A stretch of 64,000 bases of DNA from Rhodococcus sp. 4CII (GTDB lineage: Bacteria > Actinomycetota > Actinomycetes > Mycobacteriales > Mycobacteriaceae), in assembly GCF_014256275.1 (NCBI RefSeq), contig NZ_JACCFE010000002.1, forward strand, positions 62,001 through 126,000. Reading direction: 5' to 3'. The notes below the pieces were generated by a model, which worked only from the letters and a program-made list of their open reading frames with translations, did no database searches and was not told the DNA's origin. Positions 9,958-18,735 of the stretch are shown piece by piece; position 1 is the first letter of the stretch; each line of letters begins with the position of its first letter. A program made the translations under genes and the position numbers.

Positions 9958-10840
9958 GTGGTGATGGTCAGCCCGTACCGGATCGTGTTGGACGAGCGGG
10001 AACGCAGCGAGCTCGAGCGGCGGGTGCGGGCCGGCAACACCCCGCAGAAGGCGGCGCTGCGGGCGTTGATCGTGTTGATGGCTTCCGACGGCGCGTCTAA
10101 CGCGGCTATCGCCGACGAGCTCGGCATCTGCGTCGATGCCGCCCGCAAGTGGCGCGCTCGGTTCTGCGCCAAGGGCATCAAGGGATTGGTGGATGCCTCC
10201 CGGTCGGGGCGTCCGCCGGTATCACGCCCACCGAGGTCGCGCAGGTCAAGGCGTGGGCGTGTCAGCTTCCCGCCGAGTACGAGCTGCCTCTGTCTCGGTG
10301 GAGCGCCCCGGAGTTGGCTCGGCAGTTGGTGATCGACGGCATCAGCGCGTCGGTTACGACGGTCCGCCGCTGGCTCGCGCAGGACGCCCTCAAGCCCTGG
10401 CAGTACCAGTCGTGGATCTTTGTCCGGGACCCGCAGTTCGAAGCGAAGGCCGCCGTCGTCCTCGATCTCTACGCCCGAAGGTTCGATGGAGTCGCGTGGA
10501 GGCGGATGAGTACGTGATCTCTGCGGATGAGAAACCGTCCATCCAGGCCCGCCGGCGCTGCCATCGAACGCAGCCGGCGGGCGCAGGACGGCCGATGCGC
10601 GTCAATCACGATTACCGCCGCGGTGGGGCCCCTCGCGTATCTGGCGGCCTACGATGTGCATCAAGCGAAGGTGTTCGGCCGATGCGAGCAGACCTCGATG
10701 CCGTCGAGCAACGTCTGCTCGCCTTCGAGGACCGCTACGACGCCACCGCTTCGCCGTTCAGGTGGCGTTACACCGCCACCGACCTACACCGACACCTCGA
10801 ACGACTCGACCACCACGACCGAATCCTACAAGCGGCATGA
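9958..10840 (+). pseudogene. IS630-family transposase, frameshifted and internally deleted
   Basis: The N-terminal winged-helix part (SNAAIADELGICVDAARKW) runs from 9958; the frame breaks near 10225, continues with WSAPELARQLV and ALKPWQYQSW, breaks again near 10510 (VISADEKPSIQAR, holding the first catalytic Asp), and shifts again in AYDVHQAKVFGRCE. From there the sequence jumps directly to a C-terminal DAVEQRLLAFEDRYDA segment, so the core with the second Asp and the Glu is deleted. This is a dead copy. It is transcribed away from the passenger gene at 9507-9863. Confidence 0.8.
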
Positions 10841-10915
10841 CCCCCGACGAACTAACGGATCCGACCACTTAGAGCGCCGGGTGGCCCCGGGGAATCTCGC
10901 CCCGGGGCTCCCACA

Positions 10916-10949
10916 GAACGGAGCGTGACAGTCTCCCGTCACTCCGCTC
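10916..10949 (-). ncRNA. Group II intron domain V
   Basis: Exactly 34 nucleotides fold as an 8-bp lower stem (GAGCGGAG with CUCCGUUC), a two-base CG bulge on the 3' side, a 6-bp upper stem (UGACGG with CUGUCA) and a GAGA tetraloop of the GNRA class. Length, bulge position and tetraloop all match the catalytic domain V of group II introns. Confidence 0.85.
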
Positions 10950-11533
10950 TTCTCATCCAGTCCGTCAGAACTCGGTCATCCACTTCCAGTGGGCGAACAG
11001 GCCCGGCTGGCGTTGCAGCAGGCCCTTCCACCATCGCTGGGCTTTCTTGAACGATCTGAGCCGTTTGAATCTCCGTCGCGCCCATCGCACCAGATAGGTG
11101 TTGATGCGTCGCAGGATGGCGTGGATCTCGGTCCGGTAGAACCGGCCGTAGTAGTTCATCCAGCCGCGAACGACCGGGTTGATCCACCGCGCCAACTCTT
11201 CCAAGTCGGTCGTGGTGCGTAGATGCAGCCGCCAGGACCTAACCACCGCGCCCATATTCTTGCGGGCATCGATGCTGGCCGCGGGCAGGAACGCCGAGAA
11301 CATGCTCGCCTGGTCCCGCGTCGGGGCCTTCCTGGCTCGGAACGTGTACCCGAGGAACGTGAACGAGGTGTTCTCATAATCGAGGCGCCTCTTACGGTCC
11401 TTGCAGTACACTATCTTCGTTTTGGTCGGATGCAGTTGCAGCCCGACCTGCTCCATCCGCGTTTCCAACGCGGCCAGCACTTTTCGCGCCTGCCGCTCGG
11501 TCACGCAATGCACCACCCCGTCATTAGCTTATG

Positions 11534-11621
11534 CCGACCACCGGATTATGCCGACCGTGGCGTGACGGTGCTGGTCAGCGGGGCTGAGTCGGCGGTGTGG
11601 TCGGCATAATCCGGTGGTCGG
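11534..11621. repeat. 23-bp perfect inverted repeat at the left end of the recombinase element
   Basis: Positions 11534-11556 are exactly complementary to 11599-11621, with a 42-base spacer. The block TTATGCCGACC occurs twice in direct orientation (11529-11539 and 11546-11556) and again inverted near 11599-11610. This looks like an array of recombinase core-binding sites; it could also act as a transcription terminator for the recombinase gene. Confidence 0.6.
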
Positions 11622-11658
11622 TTTCGGGGTCAAAGTCCGTCGAGGAATGCGAGTAGCG

Positions 11659-12618
11659 TCAGGTGCTCGGTATCGACCGGGACTTGTGTTGTGGGGCTGG
11701 ACGCGTGCGAGGGCTTGCTCCTTGATGGTCATGTCGGCGTGTAAGGTAGGCCTGGGTGGATCCAGGGTCTTCGTGGCCGAGCCAGAGCGCGATCACCGAG
11801 GTGTCCACCCCTGCGTGCAGCAAAGCCATTGCCGCCGAGTGCCGCAGCGTATGCGGTGTGATGTTCTTGCCGGTGAGGGTTGGACAGTTCTTCACGGCTC
11901 GGGAGGCGTGTTTGGTGACCAGCTTCTGGACTGCGTCCGATGAGAGCCGCCCGCCGACTCGGGTCGCGAACAATGGGTCACCCGGCCCACCGCCGCACTC
12001 GGTGAGCCAAACCCGCAGTGTGGCAACGGTTTGTTTGGTCAGGGGTGTGGCTCGGTCCTTGCGGCCCTTGCCGTGGCAGCGGACGTGCGCCCCGGTTCCG
12101 AGTTCGACATCGCCGATTGTGAGGCCCGTCAGCTCACTCAGGCGGAGCCCGGTTTGGCAGGCGAGCAGCAGCAGCGCGTGGTCGCGGCGCCCGAGCCCGG
12201 TGTTGCGGTCAGGCGCGGCCAGCAGGGCGTCGATCTCGTCGGCGGTCAGGAAGCAGACCACGGGGCGATCGCAACGTTTGGGTGGGATGGCCAGCACCTT
12301 GCTGATTTGCTCGGCGTGCTCGGGTGCGTGCAACGCGGCGTATCGGAACAGGGAACGGATCGCGGCCAAGCGCGCGTTGCGGGTTGAGACCGTGTTGGTG
12401 CGCCCGGACTCGATATGGGTCAGAAAGGCCGTGACCAATTCCGCGTTCACCTCGGCGATATCGAGGCCGCTCGGGGGATGCCCCGTCTTCTCGTACGCGA
12501 ACGTCAGCAGCAGGCGGCATGTGTCGCGGTAGGCGGCAATCGTGTTCGGGCCGGCCTGGCGCTGCCGGAGCAGTTTGTCGGTGAAGAATCCCTGCAGGAT
12601 CGGGGCCAGCGGGCTCAT
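11659..12618 (-). CDS. Tyrosine recombinase/integrase, C-terminus altered by frameshift
   Basis: A 319-codon phage-type integrase. The N-terminal SAM-like core-binding domain (NTIAAYRDTCRLLL) is followed by the catalytic domain with Arg in GLRLSELTGL, Lys in GKGRKDR, HTLRH, LGHEDPGSTQ and the tyrosine in QAYL. Just after that tyrosine one extra T near 11741 shifts the frame; the alternative frame reads ADMTIKEQALARVQPHNTS, the expected family tail, and a second one-base loss lies near 11688. The catalytic set is complete, so activity is uncertain rather than excluded. Its ATG overlaps the stop of the reading frame entering from the maturase. It resembles recombinases that occur in multi-recombinase elements, but here it is alone. 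Confidence 0.75.
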   Translation of the reverse strand: MSPLAPILQGFFTDKLLRQRQAGPNTIAAYRDTCRLLLTFAYEKTGHPPSGLDIAEVNAELVTAFLTHIESGRTNTVSTRNARLAAIRSLFRYAALHAPEHAEQISKVLAIPPKRCDRPVVCFLTADEIDALLAAPDRNTGLGRRDHALLLLACQTGLRLSELTGLTIGDVELGTGAHVRCHGKGRKDRATPLTKQTVATLRVWLTECGGGPGDPLFATRVGGRLSSDAVQKLVTKHASRAVKNCPTLTGKNITPHTLRHSAAMALLHAGVDTSVIALWLGHEDPGSTQAYLTRRHDHQGASPRTRPAPQHKSRSIPST

Positions 12619-13998
12619 ACCGGCACCCCGAACGCATTCTCGAGCCGGGATGCCGCCAACGCCAGCAATTCCGGGACGGCGTGAAGATACCAGTTATTCC
12701 GACATAAGTCCGCGTAGCGTTCGAACTCAACGGTCGGGAACTCTCGTTCCAACCAGGAGTCGAACGCATAGTGCATGAACAGGTTCGCCAAAACTGGCGA
12801 GATTGCCGACCCCTGCGGGGTCCCGCGATCACGCTCGACGACCCTGCCCTCAGGCGTTCGGATCGGGGCAGCCAGCCACCGCCGCACATACAGCACAATC
12901 CAGCGCTGCTCGTGGGTGACGTTGGCTTCCACCGCCTTGACCATCAGGTCCCAGGCGACACTGTCGAAGAACTTACGGACATCAAGATCGATGACCCAGG
13001 ACTTCGACCAGCACCTTTCCCGGCACCTGGCCACCGCATCCAGCGCGCCACGCCCCGGCCGATACCCGTAGGAGTCATCGTGAAAGATCGACTCCGTGCG
13101 GGGCTCGAGCGTCAACGCCGCCACCGTCTGCGCCACCCGATCACCGATAGTAGGCACACCTAAAATTCGCGTCCCACCAGCGGCTTTCGGTATTTCCACC
13201 GCCCGCACCGGAGGTGGGAAAAACGTCCCCGACGACATCCGATTCCAGATCTTGAAGAGATTGTTCTCCAAATCGGCCTCGAACTCCTCGATCGACACTC
13301 CATCCACCCCGGCAGCACCCTTGTTCGCCTTGACCTGCTTCCACGCTTTCCACACCAGACGCTTGGAGATATCGAACGGTTTCCCGCTCGGACCTGACAT
13401 GTTCACTCGTCTCCTCCCGGGCCTCGCCCGGTTGCTCGAACAACCACATCCAGATGAGCCGGCCCCTTCGCTCCACCCCCATTACAGGGGTTTCACCGCT
13501 ACTACGAGCCGGTCCGCCGGCGCGCGCCGCGACGGTACTCAGCACCTCCGGTTTCAGCCGTTCGGTGTGCTCCCTCTCGCCCACCACCCCACCGGGATGG
13601 CCGACAGTGTCGACACGCGCCTTCCCACGTTCCGCACAGCAGCCGCAGACCGGACTCACGCCACCTGCACGCCGGACACCGCCTGGCCAATAAACGGGCA
13701 CCCGCCAGACTCATCCCGAGATTGCATTGAGACCCCGGTTTCGATGTCATTTCCTAAATCTCGACGCTTCAGCAGTGGTTCACTCGCGTTCGTCTTCCCG
13801 GTCCCCACCTGACGACTCTCTCGCCGCCTTTTCCTCGACGCTCACCACGACAGTCTTCAACTAACGCAGCTCGAGGTGGTTTGACGCCTTCCCCCGCAGG
13901 ACGACGCCGAAGGGCCACAAACCTTCATCTCCTGTGCAGCAAGCACTTCCAAGCCAGCCGCCTCCTACATGACGACTCCTTTCCGCGCCGTGGCGCAA

Positions 13999-15451
13999 CA
14001 ATACCGTTCAGTTAGCGGTTGCATAGTTTATGATGAGGCGTGCCTCGGAGTGGATGGGTGAAGCCGGTCTCGGATCGGCGGTTGTCGGATGTGGTGTCGG
14101 TGGGGTTGTTGACCAGGGTGTTCCCCGCGTCCCTGGTTGATGAGGTGATCGCGGAATGCGGTCGGACCGAGCAGCGCAGTAGGTCGTTGACCGCTCGGGT
14201 GACGGCGTATTTCGCGATCGGGATGGCATTGAATTCGGAAGGCTCCTACGAGGAGGTCTTCGAGCAGCTCACCGACGGTTTGTCATGGTCGTCGGGATGG
14301 TCGCAGTCCTGGTCGCCGCCGACGAAATCGGCCATCTTCCAGGCCCGTTCACGGCTGGGGCACGAACCGGTGCGGGAGCTGTTCCGCCGTGTCGCACGAC
14401 CGCTCGCCGACGCGGATACACCCGGATCCTGGCTCGCCGGGCGCCGGCTGGTGGCCCTCGACGGGACCTGCCTCGACCTGCCCGACACCCCGGTCAACGC
14501 CGAGCATTTCGGGCGGCCCGGATCGAGTCACGGCGAGAAGGCCGCGTTCCCGCAGGCACGATTGGTGGCCCTCGCCGAATGCGGCACCCACGCGGTCTTC
14601 GACGCCGCGATCGGGCCTTGCCGCACCTCCGAGCGGGAGCTCGCGCACGACCTGTTCGACACACTAGAACCGGAAATGCTGCTGCTCGCCGACCGCGGCC
14701 TGTACGGATTCGACATGTGGACCCGGGCCGCCGCCACCGGCGCCGACCTGCTGTGGAGAGTCACATCGGCCCTCTCACCCCGGCACCTCGAAACCCTCGA
14801 CGACGGATCCTGGCTGGCGCACATCGTCCCCACCTCCGGGAAGAATCGGCGGCAGCGAACACCACTGACGGTGCGCGTGATCGACTACACCCTCGACGAC
14901 GGGCGGGACAACCCCGAGCAGTACCGGCTGCTGACCACCATCCTCGACCCCGCCGACGCATCCGCGGAAGAACTCGCCCTCGCCTACGCCCAACGCTGGG
15001 AGATCGAGAACACCTTCGACGAACTCAAAACCCACCAACGCGGACCACGAGCAGTCCTACGGTCGAAATCCCCACCGCTGGTCCAGCAGGAAATCTGGGG
15101 GCACCTGTGCTGCCACTACGCCATCCGCACCCTGATGCGCGACGCCGCGACCGCCGGCAGTCACGACCGAAGACCGGATCTCCTTCGTCACCGCCTGCGG
15201 ATCACCCGAAGATCCCTGTCCCACAGCTCTTTTTCCCCCTCATAACCACCACGCCGCCACCCGATTGTGGAATCAGGGCATCGTCAAACTCCTGCGCCGC
15301 ATAAACCCAGCCCGCCGCCCCCGATCAAACCCCCGCGTCGTCAAACGCAAAATCCTCAAATGGGCAGCCAAACGCGCACACCACCAACACCATCCACAAC
15401 CCACCCAACCGCCGAAATGCACCATCCTCGTTCACTAACTGAACGGTATTG
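13999..15451. mobile_element. IS4-family element, 1453 bp
   Basis: The ends are inverted repeats: CAATACCGTTCAGTTAG at 13999-14015, and the same sequence reversed (CTAACTGAACGGTATTG) at 15435-15451. It contains one transposase gene. No clean target duplication is visible; the left flank is the group II intron 5' region and the right flank is CACTTAGAGCG. Confidence 0.8.
14040..15245 (+). CDS. IS4-family transposase, C-terminal frameshifts
   Basis: A 401-residue DDE transposase. First and second catalytic regions are seen in VALDGTCLDLPD and LADRGLYGFDMW, and the Y-R-E-K signature in YAQRWEIENTFDELK. Near 15176 the frame loses register (the neighbouring frame reads EDRISFVT, the expected family sequence), and near 15240 it shifts again, so the native tail (HAATRLWNQGIVKLLRRINP) is out of frame and the encoded protein ends early with SFSPS. 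The catalytic residues precede the damage, so activity is uncertain. Confidence 0.8.
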   Translation: MPRSGWVKPVSDRRLSDVVSVGLLTRVFPASLVDEVIAECGRTEQRSRSLTARVTAYFAIGMALNSEGSYEEVFEQLTDGLSWSSGWSQSWSPPTKSAIFQARSRLGHEPVRELFRRVARPLADADTPGSWLAGRRLVALDGTCLDLPDTPVNAEHFGRPGSSHGEKAAFPQARLVALAECGTHAVFDAAIGPCRTSERELAHDLFDTLEPEMLLLADRGLYGFDMWTRAAATGADLLWRVTSALSPRHLETLDDGSWLAHIVPTSGKNRRQRTPLTVRVIDYTLDDGRDNPEQYRLLTTILDPADASAEELALAYAQRWEIENTFDELKTHQRGPRAVLRSKSPPLVQQEIWGHLCCHYAIRTLMRDAATAGSHDRRPDLLRHRLRITRRSLSHSSFSPS

Positions 15452-16246
15452 CACTTAGAGCGTAATGGTTGTTAGCCGGCGAATGTCGCTGTCGTGACCA
15501 CTGCACCGCCCGTGCGATCCCTGATACGACCGCGGGCCACCAGATGAGTCCACGTGCGCGTCACGACCCGCCAGCACTCGGGTATGAAGTTCGACACCAT
15601 GACGAGTGCTCAGCTGAGGCGTTCTAGCACCATGGCCATACCCATGCCGCCGCCGACACATATGGTCTCGACACCGAACGACTTGTCGTGCGCCTTCAGG
15701 TTGTTCAGCAACGTCGTCGTAATCTGGGCACCCGTCATACCGAGCGGGTGGCCGCGGCGATGGCGCCACCGGAGACATTGAGCTTGTCGTGGTCGATACC
15801 GAGGTCCCCAGCCGAACCGAGAACCTGCACGGCGAACGCCTCGTTGATCTCGAACAGGTCGATGTCGGAGATCGACATGCCGCGATGGACAGCGCCTTGC
15901 GGGTGGCTTCGATCGGTCCCAGGCCGATGATCTCGGGCAAAGTTCCGGTGACGCCGGGAGACGGCCCGCGCCAACAGGGCGAGACCGAGTGCCTTGGCCT
16001 TGGTTTCGCTCATGATCACCAGTGCTGCAGCGCCGTCGTTGAGCGGGCACGCGTTGCCGGCGGTGACGGTTCCGTTGGGACGGAACACCGGCTCGAGCTG
16101 GCTGATCTTCTCGTACGTGGTGCCGGCGCGCGGACCGTCGTCGGTGGACACCACGGTGCCGTCGGGAAGCGTCACGAGTGATCTCGCGCTCGAAGAAGCC
16201 GGACTCGAGTGCTTCCTCGACGCGGTTCTGGCTGCGGACGCCCTAG

Positions 16247-18114
16247 CTTGAGTTTCCCCGCTATCTGCTCGGTCGGCGTGTCTTTTCCTGTGGTGCTTGC
16301 CTTTTAGTCCCGGGGAATATATTACCTAAATATGTCGTCGATCGTGGGGAAACGTCAGGGCGGCAAGACGTACTACTACCTGGTCGAATCCGCACGGGTG
16401 GACGGTAAGCCGCGGATCGTCTCGCAGCAGTATTTGGGGAGCGCGGACGAGGTGACGGCGAAGCTGGCGGGGGCCGAGTCGGGGCAGCCGGTCCGCAGTG
16501 CGCACAAGAGCTTCGGGGATGTGGCGGCGGTGTGGTCGATCCTCGAACGCCTCGGTGTCGCTGAGGTCATCGACGCGGTCGTGCCGCGTCGGTCGGATGC
16601 GGCGGTGTCGGTGGGCACCTACATGACGTTGGCCACCGTCAACCGGGTGGTGGCACCACGGTCGAAGGCCGCGTTCGCGCAGTGGTGGGCGGGCACCGCG
16701 GGGTCCCGGTGGGTCAAGGCTCCGGCCGCCGCGCTCGATCACCGCCGGTTCTGGAAGGCGATGGACCGACTCGGCGAGGACGAGCTCCGCCGGGTCGAGA
16801 CCGAACTGGGTCGGCGGATGGTCACCGAGTTCGGGCTGGACCTGTCCGGGCTGGCATTGGACATGACGAACTTCGCCACCTTCATCGACTCGGCCAACGA
16901 GGCGGCGCCGATCGCGCAACGCGGCAAGGCGAAACAGAAACGGGTTGACCTGCGGCTGGTCGGGCTGGCGTTGGTGATCACCCGCGACGGCGGCATCCCG
17001 ATCGTGGCGCACCCCTACCCCGGGGACCGACCCGACGTCACCCAGTTCCCCGACGTCCTCGACGCCCTGGTGGCGCGCTACCGGGACCTGACCAGCTCTA
17101 TCGAGTCGCTGACCGTGGTCTACGACGCCGGCCAGAACTCCGCCGCCAACCACGCCCACGTCGAGGAGTCGGGGATCGGGTTCGTCGGCTCCCTGCCCCC
17201 GAGCGATCATCCCACCCTGCTGGCGATCGGCAGGTCCCGCTACACCAGCGTCGACGAGGACCGGTATCCCGGCCTGCGATGTGTCGACACCGAGGTCAGT
17301 GCGCTGGGGGTGACCCGCCGGGCGGTGTTGACACACTCGCCGAACCTGCACGCCAAACAGTCCCGTGGATTCGACCAGACCCTGGCCAAGACCCGCCGAC
17401 AACTCGCCGAACTGCAGGCCACCCTCGCGGGCGGGCGCACCCGCCGCGACAAGGCAGCCGTGCAGGCCGAGATCGACCGGATCTGCCGACCCCGCTGGGT
17501 GCGTGAGGTGCTCACCACCACCCTGACCGGGGAGACTCCGGCGATGCTGCGCCTGTCCTGGCGAACCGACACCAAGGCCCGGAAGCGACTGGAACAGCGG
17601 ATCTTCGGCAAACGGATCCTGTTCACCAACCGAGACCACTGGAGTACCGCGGAGGTGGTGGCCGCCTACCGGTCCCAGTCCGAGGTCGAGTCCGGCTTCC
17701 GGCAACTCAAGGACACCCACGTCGTCTCGTTCTCCCCGATGCATCACTGGACCGACTCGAAGATCCGCGTCCACGTCTTCTACTGCGTCCTGGCCCTGGC
17801 CGTCGCACACCTGATGCGCCGCCAGGCCGCACACGCCGGCCTGCACCTGTCCGTGCGCGCCCTGCTCGCCGAACTCGCCGACATCGAGGAAACCGTGCTG
17901 CTCTACCACCACGGCGGCAAGGGACGCCCCCGCGCCCGCCGCATGCTCACCGACATGACCGACACCCAGCACCGCCTCTACGATCTGTTCACCCTCGACC
18001 GCTACGCCCCCACCCGATGAGCGCAGCCAGTTAGGTAATACACCCACACCACCCCAAAATGCCCACTGGCCAGCGCAAATACCACACAACCCCGAGCTAG
18101 CGGGGAAACTCCGG
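16247..18114. mobile_element. IS1634-family element in the thiolase gene
   Basis: Perfect 14-bp inverted repeats GAGTTTCCCCGCTA (16250-16263) and its complement (18098-18111) bound the element. CTAG occurs directly outside both ends (16243-16246 and 18115-18118) and fits a 4-bp target duplication. Inside, a subterminal inverted pair ATTACCTAA / TTAGGTAAT flanks the transposase gene. The element looks intact and recent. Confidence 0.85.
16332..18020 (+). CDS. IS1634-family transposase, intact
   Basis: A 562-residue transposase of the IS1634 group (IS4 superfamily), full length and uninterrupted. It starts MSSIVGKRQGGKTYYYLVES, has a short N-terminal DNA-binding part, a central ALDMTNFATF segment, a VVYDAGQNSAAN region with a catalytic Asp, and a C-terminal Y-R-E-K type signature in AAYRSQSEVESGFRQLKD. 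It lies in the element that splits the thiolase gene and is transcribed opposite to it. It cuts and joins the element's ends. Confidence 0.9.
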   Translation: MSSIVGKRQGGKTYYYLVESARVDGKPRIVSQQYLGSADEVTAKLAGAESGQPVRSAHKSFGDVAAVWSILERLGVAEVIDAVVPRRSDAAVSVGTYMTLATVNRVVAPRSKAAFAQWWAGTAGSRWVKAPAAALDHRRFWKAMDRLGEDELRRVETELGRRMVTEFGLDLSGLALDMTNFATFIDSANEAAPIAQRGKAKQKRVDLRLVGLALVITRDGGIPIVAHPYPGDRPDVTQFPDVLDALVARYRDLTSSIESLTVVYDAGQNSAANHAHVEESGIGFVGSLPPSDHPTLLAIGRSRYTSVDEDRYPGLRCVDTEVSALGVTRRAVLTHSPNLHAKQSRGFDQTLAKTRRQLAELQATLAGGRTRRDKAAVQAEIDRICRPRWVREVLTTTLTGETPAMLRLSWRTDTKARKRLEQRIFGKRILFTNRDHWSTAEVVAAYRSQSEVESGFRQLKDTHVVSFSPMHHWTDSKIRVHVFYCVLALAVAHLMRRQAAHAGLHLSVRALLAELADIEETVLLYHHGGKGRPRARRMLTDMTDTQHRLYDLFTLDRYAPTR

Positions 18115-18735
18115 CTAGTGGTCCTGCTCCTCGCGGCCGATGCCGGACAGAAGCGCCACGTTCTCGGCGGTCTGGCCCATCGCGATGTACACGTCGAGAC
18201 GCTCGCCGATCTCACGAGGATCGGTCCACGTGTCGGCCCTCTTCCTGCGCCTTTTTGGTGCGGACCTTCGCGTCGGCGAAGAGCGGATTGTGGCTCTGCG
18301 GCAGCCAATCGGAGTTGCCGTGCACAAAGCTCGAAACGCTCTCGACTCCGGCGGAGATTAAGGCGTCACCCTCGCTCGCCTTGATCGCGTGCAGAGCCAT
18401 GCGGGTTGTCTGCGGCGACGAGGAACAGTAACGGGCGATGGTGGTACAGGGAGACGAGTAGCCGAGGAGAACAGCGACGATGCGGGCGAGGTTGTCGCCC
18501 TGCATACCGTCGGGCTGACCGCAGCCGAGAGCTGATCGTCGATGTCGAGGGGTTCGACGATCTCGGGCACTTTCGCCAACGCCGCTGCCAGCATCTGCAC
18601 GGTCAGGTCGTTCGGACGGATGTCCTCGAGCGACCCTTCATCGCGCGGCCGATCGGTGAGCGGGCGGTACTGACGATCACTGCTCTGGCATGTAGAGACT
18701 TTCGTTCGGTGCGTGGGTCAAATTCAGGTGTTGCG

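Larger units (their letters stand above)
9491..10871. mobile_element. IS630-family element carrying a passenger gene, about 1.38 kb
   Basis: The ends are imperfect inverted repeats of about 33 bases, 9491-9523 and roughly 10839-10871, both containing GTGGTCNGATCCGTTA and TTCGTCGGGGGT when read inward. Inside are a decayed transposase on the plus strand and a small unknown gene on the minus strand, back to back, with both 3' ends reaching toward the terminal repeats. The right end touches a group II intron. The element cannot move by itself because the transposase is broken. Confidence 0.7.
11523..12706. mobile_element. Tyrosine-recombinase element inserted in the YADD codons of the maturase
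   Basis: This 1184-base segment interrupts the maturase exactly between its two active-site Asp codons (GTC|GTC on the plus strand). Its ends carry TTATGCCGACC (11529-11539) and, on the other strand, TTATGTCGGAATAAC (ending at 12706), an imperfect inverted pair. Six bases (ATTAGC, 11523-11528) lie outside the left repeat, which fits a crossover spacer left by a tyrosine recombinase. The segment encodes one recombinase and nothing else that I can recognise. The maturase frame also reads on into the element for 31 codons to a stop that overlaps the recombinase start. Confidence 0.7.
10965..13406 (-). pseudogene. ltrA: Group II intron reverse transcriptase/maturase, split by an insertion
   Basis: The N-terminal half runs from the ATG at 13406 to 12707 (RT blocks including GVPTIGDRVAQ, DDSYGYRPGRGALDAV, VIDLDVRKFFDSV and GTPQGSAISPVLANLF) and stops after the first Asp of the FERYADD active site. 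The second Asp resumes at 11522 and the C-terminal half (GVVHCVTERQ, KTKIVYCKD, FTFLGYTFRAR, WINPVVRGWMNYYGRF) continues to 10965. Joined, the protein would be about 420 residues, a usual size for short bacterial maturases without an endonuclease domain. The two halves are otherwise intact, so the insertion alone explains loss of function. Confidence 0.85.
10874..13998 (-). ncRNA. Group II intron (boundaries approximate), interrupted by a recombinase element
   Basis: The minus strand carries a group II intron: a maturase gene, a clear domain V at 10916-10949, and a domain VI-like hairpin just downstream (GC-rich stem, 10877-10914) with a likely bulged adenosine opposite position 10882, which puts the 3' splice site near 10874. 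The 5' end is not certain; about 590 bases of untranslated sequence lie upstream of the maturase, and GTTGCGCC near 13998 weakly fits the usual GUGCG-type start. The intron lies between an IS630 end (10871) and an IS4 end (13999), so its flanking exons appear to be IS sequence. Without the 1184-base insertion at 11523-12706 it would be about 1.94 kb. Confidence 0.65.
15610..18691 (-). pseudogene. Acetyl-CoA C-acyltransferase (thiolase), interrupted by IS1634 and frameshifted
   Basis: The N-terminal half begins at the ATG at 18691 (DLTVQMLAAALAKVPEIVEP, then DGMQGDNLARI, HAIKASEGDALISAGVESVS, NPLFADAKVRTKKAQEEG, YIAMGQTAENVA). The IS1634 element at 16247-18114 then intervenes, and the C-terminal half follows (RSQNRVEEALESGFFEREI, ACPLNDGAAALVIMSE, INEAFAVQVLG, CVGGGMGMAMVLERLS). 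Several one-base gaps break the frame (start region near 18681 and 18612, and near 16180 and 15975). The target site itself holds a TAG where the family has tryptophan. Thiolases cleave 3-oxoacyl-CoA to acetyl-CoA; this was probably the last step of the adjacent minus-strand cluster. Confidence 0.85.

Noticed and set aside
11659..12618. Recombinase trio (RIT-type) element
   Set aside because: Only one recombinase gene is present, and the rest of the 1184-base insertion has no room for two more.
9491..18114. One large composite transposon covering all mobile elements
   Set aside because: The elements belong to different families with their own ends, and no matching outer pair of IS copies was found.
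16326..18308. A 660-codon open frame on the minus strand opposite the IS1634 transposase
   Set aside because: It is the antisense shadow of an intact transposase in GC-rich DNA, with low-complexity Gly/Arg/Val-rich translation and no motif.
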